Assembly: GCA_902470915.1 (NCBI GenBank)
Contig: CABRIB010000040.1
Coordinates: 1-17,243 of the forward strand
Reading direction: 5' to 3'
DNA from: an uncultured Collinsella sp.
GTDB lineage: Bacteria; Actinomycetota; Coriobacteriia; Coriobacteriales; Coriobacteriaceae
DNA: 17,243 bases
Both the position numbers and the translations under genes were made by a program. The notes beneath the pieces are model-generated. The model worked only from the letters and a program-made list of their open reading frames with translations. It was not told the DNA's origin and did not search any database. Below are positions 12,683-17,243 of this stretch, piece after piece; the stretch's first letter is position 1, and every line of letters starts with the position of its first letter.

Positions 12683-15196
12683 TTATAGGTAGCGGCCGGT
12701 AATACTTGCGGAGCAGGCCGTGATGTCGCCCGGCGTGCCGGCGCAGACGATTTGTCCGCCGGCGTCTCCACCGCCTGGGCCCATGTCGATCACGTAATCG
12801 GCGTTACGGATAAGGTCGAGGTCGTGTTCGATCACGACAACTGTGGCGCCCTTGGCGACGAGGCCGTCAAACACACTCAGCAACACCTGAACATCGAGCG
12901 GATGCAGGCCGATCGTGGGCTCGTCAAATACGAATACGGCATCGTCCTGCACGCGGCCCATCTCGCTCGCAAGCTTAAGACGCTGCGCCTCGCCGCCCGA
13001 AAGCGCCGGCGTGGGCTCACCGAGCGTGAGATAACCCAATCCCAGGTCGTGCAAGGTCTGCAAGCGCGCCTGTACCTTTTTGAGTCCCAGCGTGGCGTCG
13101 AGGGCCTCGTCCACACTCATGTCCATGAGCTGCGGCAACGTCAGTAAGCTCCCGTCCTTGCCCTCGCGATGGATATGCGAAGCCGCGTCTGCATAACGTG
13201 AGCCACGACATGCCGGACAGACGATCTCGACGTCGGGCAAAAACTGCACGTCGAGCGATATCGAGCCCGTGCCATCGCACGTAGGGCAGCGCAAAGCGCC
13301 AGTGTTGTAGCTAAAGGCGCCCGCCTTGTAGCCGGCTGCCTTGGCCTCGGGCGTACGGGCGAAGGCGCGACGCAGCTCATCATGGATGTCGGCATAAGTC
13401 GCCACCGTCGAGCGCACGTTGGCGCCGATAGGCGTAGCGTCAATCAGGTTTGCGCGGGCAATGCCTTCGGCATCGACCCAACGCACATGTTTTGGCAGGC
13501 GCTCGCCGGCCGCCTGCGCCTTGAGCGCCGGAATGAGCGTCTCGAGCACCAACGTCGTCTTACCCGAACCCGAAACGCCCGTCACCGCGACCAAGCGACC
13601 GCGCGGGATATCGACTTCGAGCGGCTTGACGGTATGGATGGCATCGGTCGCCATGCGGATATGGCCCTGGTCGAACATTTCGTCGTCAGCCACCTGCGGC
13701 CGCAAGCGCTTGGGCTCTGAGCGCAAAAACGGGGCGATGCGGCTGCCCTGCGATTGTTCGACCTCGTCCACCGTACCTGCAGCGATAACATTACCGCCGC
13801 CTGCTCCGGCAACGGGGCCCATCTCGACCAGATAGTCAGCTTCCGCTAGAACGCGCGTATCGTGATCAACAACAATCACGGTGTTGCCGTCATCCACCAG
13901 ATCGCGCATTACGCCCACCAAGCCGTCGACATTGGCAGGATGCAAGCCAATCGAGGGCTCGTCCAACACATAAAGCACGCCCGTCGATCGGTTGCGCACC
14001 ACGCGGGCGAGCTGTACACGCTGGCGCTCGCCCGTGGAGAGCGTAGCACCGGCGCGGTCGAGCGAGAGATAATCGAGCCCCAGGTCGACCAGGCGACGGG
14101 CCGTGCTCAAAAACGAATCGCAGATATCCGCTGCCATGGGCTGCATCTCGGCCGGCAAGGATGCGGGCACCCCGCGCACCCACTCAATCGCCTCGCCCAA
14201 TGTCATGGCCGCGGCCTGCGCCAGATTGATACCGCGCACCTGGGGATGGCGTGCGGCCTCGGAGAGACGCGTGCCGCCACAGTCACGGCATGGCCCCTCG
14301 CGCAAAAAGCGCGCCACGCGCTTGAGGCCCTTGTCGTCCTTAACCTTGGCGAGCGCATTCTCGACGGTATAGACAGCGTTGTAATAGGTAAAATCGAGCG
14401 GCGTGGCGCCCTCGCCGTTTTTGGGAACGTAGAGAATGTGCTTTTTAACCGCCGGACCGTGGAACACGATGTCGCGCTCTTGAGGCGTGAGCTGGTTAAA
14501 CGGCACGTCGGTGCGCACGCCCATCTCGCCTGCCACCTGCTTCATCAGATCCCACATAAGCGTGCCCCAGGGAAGCACTGCGCCTTCGTTGATAGTCTTT
14601 GACTCGTCGGGTACCAGGCTCGCCTCGTCCACCTCGCGCATGACACCGGTGCCGCCACAGGTGGGACATGCACCGCCGCTGTTAAACGCAAGGTCCTCGG
14701 CGCTCGGCGCGTAGAACTCGCGACCGCATGCAGGGCACGTGAGCGGCAGGCCTGCGGCAACGTTAAGGCTCGGCTCCACGCGCGCCCCACAGTGCGGGCA
14801 CACGTGATGGGCGCAACGGCTAAAGAGCAGACGCAGGCTATTGTTAAGCTCGGTCATGGTGCCAAAGGTGGAACGCACGCCCGGCACGCTAGGGCGCTGA
14901 TGCAATGCGAGCGCCGCCGGCACGTGCAGTACCTCGTCCACCTGAGCGTGCTCGGCCTGCGTCAGGCGACGTCGAGTATAGGTGCTGAGCGCCTCCAGGT
15001 AACGACGCGAGCCCTCGGCATAAAGAACCCCCAGTGCCAGCGAGCTCTTGCCCGAACCCGACACGCCGGCAATACCCACGAGCTTTCCCAGCGGAATATC
15101 GATATCGATGTCCTTGAGGTTGTGTACACGTGCGCCACGTACCTCGATAGCCTGCGGGCTCATCTTCTGTTCCGTCACCTTTATCACCCTACTCAT
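12683..15196 (-). CDS. UvrA2-type excinuclease ATPase (ABC class)
   Basis: This UvrA-family protein (837 aa from 15196) has two ABC ATPase halves. The first Walker A is GVSGSGKSS (44-52), the second GVSGSGKTT. Signatures are LSTGERQR in half one and LSGGEAQR in half two; Walker B regions are VLYVLDEPSIGLHP and VFVFDEPTIGLHP. Zinc-finger cysteine pairs occur as CPHC/CPAC, CPTCGGTG, CRDCGG and CPTC/CPAC. Full UvrA is about 940 aa; here the segment that binds UvrB is replaced by a short zinc-ribbon-like stretch, as in UvrA2/DrrC-like proteins linked to drug resistance or protection. It therefore probably does not work with UvrB in ordinary excision repair. Its ATG (15196) comes one base after the TGA of the upstream ATPase, suggesting translational coupling. 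Met12 at 15163 is an alternative start. Confidence 0.9.
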   Translation of the reverse strand: MSRVIKVTEQKMSPQAIEVRGARVHNLKDIDIDIPLGKLVGIAGVSGSGKSSLALGVLYAEGSRRYLEALSTYTRRRLTQAEHAQVDEVLHVPAALALHQRPSVPGVRSTFGTMTELNNSLRLLFSRCAHHVCPHCGARVEPSLNVAAGLPLTCPACGREFYAPSAEDLAFNSGGACPTCGGTGVMREVDEASLVPDESKTINEGAVLPWGTLMWDLMKQVAGEMGVRTDVPFNQLTPQERDIVFHGPAVKKHILYVPKNGEGATPLDFTYYNAVYTVENALAKVKDDKGLKRVARFLREGPCRDCGGTRLSEAARHPQVRGINLAQAAAMTLGEAIEWVRGVPASLPAEMQPMAADICDSFLSTARRLVDLGLDYLSLDRAGATLSTGERQRVQLARVVRNRSTGVLYVLDEPSIGLHPANVDGLVGVMRDLVDDGNTVIVVDHDTRVLAEADYLVEMGPVAGAGGGNVIAAGTVDEVEQSQGSRIAPFLRSEPKRLRPQVADDEMFDQGHIRMATDAIHTVKPLEVDIPRGRLVAVTGVSGSGKTTLVLETLIPALKAQAAGERLPKHVRWVDAEGIARANLIDATPIGANVRSTVATYADIHDELRRAFARTPEAKAAGYKAGAFSYNTGALRCPTCDGTGSISLDVQFLPDVEIVCPACRGSRYADAASHIHREGKDGSLLTLPQLMDMSVDEALDATLGLKKVQARLQTLHDLGLGYLTLGEPTPALSGGEAQRLKLASEMGRVQDDAVFVFDEPTIGLHPLDVQVLLSVFDGLVAKGATVVVIEHDLDLIRNADYVIDMGPGGGDAGGQIVCAGTPGDITACSASITGRYL

Positions 15197-15197
15197 G

Positions 15198-16307
15198 TCA
15201 TATAACTCGATCGCGAATGTACGCGCCCAGCATGGGCACGGTAAACCGCACAAGGCCGTATCCGGCAGCCTCGATGACGCGCTCGCGAATCAGGCTTGCG
15301 CGATATTTACTCGCCCAGCTCTGGGTACGATCGCAGCGCTCAATGATATCCGCCATGTGCGTCGGCTTGTCCTCGTCAACCGCCATGGCCTCGATAAAAA
15401 GGCGCTGTGGACTGCGCAGCCCGTAATACAGGGGCGCGTCAACCGCTTCATAGAACTCGGAGACGGCATCCGCATGGCCATCCTCGACATCGCGCCTTTC
15501 GATGACCTGTGAGCCACGTCGGACAGCAGAGCGCCACATGTAATAGCCCACCAGCTGAACCATATAGGGATGCCCCATGCTCTTGCGTGCCGCAAGGTCC
15601 GCTGTCTCCGCGTCAACGTAAAGACCAGCGTCTTTGACCGTCTGGATATATGAATCGCGCACTTTGGGCAAAGAAATCGCCCCCAGCGTACGCTGCTGGG
15701 CGCGGCGCAGAAACGTTACGCTCGGCTCTTCGAGCAAGTCATCAACCATACTGGGCAAGCCGGCGAACACCAGCGCAAGACCGCGCTGGTCGCTATCGGG
15801 CAAGCCCGTGGCATCTTGATCTCCAAGCACTTGCTGATAGAGAACTGCCAGCGCCGCCAGTTCCTCGATAGACGCAGATTGGGCCTCGTCAATCGCAAAC
15901 AGTAAGCCCTTTCCCGGCCCGAGTTTCTTGAGGCGTTCGTTGACCAGCCCTCGCAACGTCTCGCCCTTTGCTCGCGCCGCCTCGACTGACATCCGACCAA
16001 ACGACGGACCGAACTCTAACGACGTCACAACGGGTTTATTCGATCGAAGCGCGTCGGCCAAGCGGTCGCATAAGCCAAGCGAAGCGGAATCGGAGACAAC
16101 CGCCCATCCGCGCTCACTGGCCAGACGCTGCAGCTCCCGCAGGAGAACCGTCTTGCCGCAGCCGCGGTTTCCCGTAATGAGCATGAGCCTGCCCGGCGCT
16201 CCGGCGCCGTTATCGAGCCCTTCCTCGAAATCTTCGATGACCGACTCGCGACCGATGAGTATCGGAGGCCGCTTGCCAGCCGTGGGCTTAAAGGGATTTG
16301 GATTCAT
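15198..16307 (-). CDS. AAA+ ATPase with C-terminal winged-helix-like domain
   Basis: This 369-aa ATP-binding protein is of the Orc1/Cdc6-like (AAA_16/STAND-like) type. The N-terminal IGRE motif (18-21) begins the ATPase core. Walker A is GNRGCGKT (46-53) and Walker B is LLFAIDEAQ with D140-E141. A sensor-like VFAGLPS segment and FLRRAQQRTL follow. The C-terminal 80 residues (LRSPQRLFIEAMAVDEDKPT onward) look like a winged helix, so DNA or protein binding is expected. No membrane helix is present. GGAGG 5 bases before the ATG fixes the start. It is the first gene of a likely two-gene operon with the UvrA2-type protein, which suggests shared involvement with DNA or resistance, but its substrate is unknown. 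Its upstream region carries a 10-bp phased array that may be its control site. Confidence 0.87.
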   Translation of the reverse strand: MNPNPFKPTAGKRPPILIGRESVIEDFEEGLDNGAGAPGRLMLITGNRGCGKTVLLRELQRLASERGWAVVSDSASLGLCDRLADALRSNKPVVTSLEFGPSFGRMSVEAARAKGETLRGLVNERLKKLGPGKGLLFAIDEAQSASIEELAALAVLYQQVLGDQDATGLPDSDQRGLALVFAGLPSMVDDLLEEPSVTFLRRAQQRTLGAISLPKVRDSYIQTVKDAGLYVDAETADLAARKSMGHPYMVQLVGYYMWRSAVRRGSQVIERRDVEDGHADAVSEFYEAVDAPLYYGLRSPQRLFIEAMAVDEDKPTHMADIIERCDRTQSWASKYRASLIRERVIEAAGYGLVRFTVPMLGAYIRDRVI

Positions 16308-16340
16308 GTCGGCCTCCTCGGATTGGCAAACCCTGGTAAT

Positions 16341-16373
16341 AGTTATACCAACTTATACCGAGTTATACCAACT
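16341..16373. repeat. 10-bp phased array upstream of the ATPase gene
   Basis: Three full decamers, AGTTATACCA, ACTTATACCG and AGTTATACCA (16341-16370), plus a partial ACT follow one another without gaps. On the - strand the unit is YGGTATAA plus two bases. The core resembles the YRGTTAA core of the array at 12532-12611. It lies 34-66 bp upstream of the ATPase ATG (16307), so it is within a likely promoter region. Directly on its other side is REP-like copy 3. Confidence 0.8.
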
Positions 16374-16408
16374 GAATCTGCCAAAGGGGCTGCCCCTCTG
16401 TCACATGT
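16374..16408. repeat. REP-like palindrome, copy 3 (degenerate)
   Basis: The 35 bases match copy 2 at 28 positions, with substitutions that break several pairs, so it is a decayed copy. It overlaps the stop codon of the EF-G-like gene (TCA at 16401-16403 on the + strand), meaning the last residues of that protein are encoded by the element. Such overlap suggests the element arrived at the gene end and supplied or replaced the original stop. Confidence 0.7.
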
Positions 16409-17197
16409 GGCCGAAAAACTCGGCGTCTGCTGCTCGCCAAGGGCGGAAGGTGGCGGGATCGACCTTTACGTGCGCTGCGGCGGGCACGTCGTACCATTTG
16501 ACCGTGTAGCCGGCGCCGTGAGAGCAAAAGACCGAGTCGGGCGTGTTGGGCAGATCGGCCTCGGGCTCATAGGCGGCCGCCTCGATGACGCGCTCGGCAT
16601 CATGGCAAGCCGCATAGCCGGCGAACTCTAGATACAGATGCCCACGACCACTCGTGTAGGCAGCCACCTCCAGCGCGTAATCCTGCACCTCAGATGCCGG
16701 CACGCGACCCACAAGCTTTGCCCGGTCCCCCGCCATCGTCGGTGGCTCGTACTCGGCACCCATGCGCGTGGCATCCGAGAGCGCCCGGCCCACGCACTCC
16801 CCCGGCACCTCAAGCTCAAAGTGGTACCACGGCTCCAGCAGCACCGCCGCGCCGGCCTCACGCGCCTGCATGAGCCCCTGGCGAATCGCGCGGTACGTGG
16901 CCTGGCGAAAATCGCCGCCCTCGGTGTGTTTGGCATGCGCGCGGCCGCCCGTGAGCGTAATGCACACATCGGTGATGGGCGAGCCGGTCAGCACGCCCAA
17001 GTGGTCGCGCTCCATGGCGTTGGTGAGTGCCAAACGCTGCCAGTTAAGATCGAGCTCGTCGGTCGAGGTCACGGTGCCAAACTGCACGCCCGAGCCCGCC
17101 GGCAACGGCTCCAGACGCAGATGCACCTCGGCATAGTGGCGCAGTGGCTCAAAGTGGCCCACGCCCTCGACCGGCTGCGAAATAGTCTCCTTATAGA
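16401..17197 (-). CDS. EF-G/TetM-like translational GTPase, C-terminal part only
   Basis: About 265 residues of a translation-factor-type GTPase are present. The first genomic codons encode YKETISQPVEGVGHFEP; the 5' side is cut by the contig end and adapter. HTEGGDFRQATYRAIRQGLM belongs to EF-G domain IV, and residues after LLEPWYHFELEVP form the domain V-like ferredoxin fold. The tail contains PDSVFCSHGAGYTVKW, typical of a bacterial EF-G-related family annotated as TetM-like. The GTP-binding domains lie outside the window, so activity cannot be judged. Ribosomal protection against tetracycline is a family possibility, not shown here. The stop codon lies within REP-like copy 3. Confidence 0.88.
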
Positions 17198-17243
17198 CTG
17201 TCTCTTATACACATCTCCGAGCCCACGAGACGGACTCCTATCT
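17198..17243. other. Illumina Nextera adapter and index (artefact)
   Basis: Bases 17198-17216 are the Tn5 mosaic-end complement used in Nextera libraries (CTGTCTCTTATACACATCT). Bases 17217-17231 are the read-2 adapter segment CCGAGCCCACGAGAC. Bases 17232-17239, GGACTCCT, equal Nextera i7 index N705, and ATCT begins the P7 segment. This is adapter read-through left at the end of a contig, not bacterial DNA. Confidence 0.97.

Noticed and set aside
16401..17197. Tetracycline resistance gene tet(M)/tet(W).
   Set aside because: Only the C-terminal part is present, and many EF-G-related housekeeping proteins share these motifs; resistance cannot be claimed.

Overview
The window is GC-rich, densely coded chromosomal DNA. 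The gene families, codon use and dispersed palindromes suggest a gut actinobacterium of the Coriobacteriia, most likely Collinsella or a close relative. That assignment is inference; no rRNA or marker gene is present to settle it. The last 46 bases (17198-17243) are not genomic. They read as an Illumina Nextera adapter with an i7 index, so the real sequence ends at about 17197 inside a broken gene.

Left part (1-8700). The tail of a + strand gene converges on a patatin-like phospholipase (- strand) across a strong hairpin. A + strand run follows: two paralogous cytosolic cyclic-di-GMP signalling proteins (a 905-aa GGDEF-PAS-GGDEF-GGDEF-EAL protein and a 509-aa GGDEF-PAS-GGDEF protein), a flavodoxin-fold reductase with a compact cysteine cluster, an ArsC/Spx-like protein lacking the usual active-site cysteine, a CobW/COG0523 metallochaperone GTPase closed by a clear intrinsic terminator, and the tRNA methyltransferase TrmL with an internal insertion.

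Middle part (8700-12680). This stretch is visibly more AT-rich and reads as an acquired island on the - strand: a serine recombinase, a lipoprotein with an FxLYD-like domain, a DUF4230 membrane protein, and an unrecognised 353-aa protein translated just after it. The DUF4230 protein and the 353-aa protein form a tight two-gene operon. The island lies between two copies of a REP-like palindrome.

Right part (12680-17197). Three - strand genes: the 3' end of an EF-G/TetM-type translational GTPase, an AAA+ ATPase, and a UvrA2-type ABC ATPase that starts one base after the ATPase stop and is probably translationally coupled to it.

The least expected structure is non-coding. Three copies of a 35-bp palindrome sit at or near the 3' ends of - strand genes, and two of them differ by three compensatory base-pair changes. 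Two of the three are followed, in the same order, by a strictly 10-bp-phased direct-repeat array (80 bp upstream of the recombinase, 30 bp upstream of the ATPase) with similar cores. This gene stop - palindrome - phased decamer array - next gene arrangement occurs twice and is the best candidate for an undescribed element.
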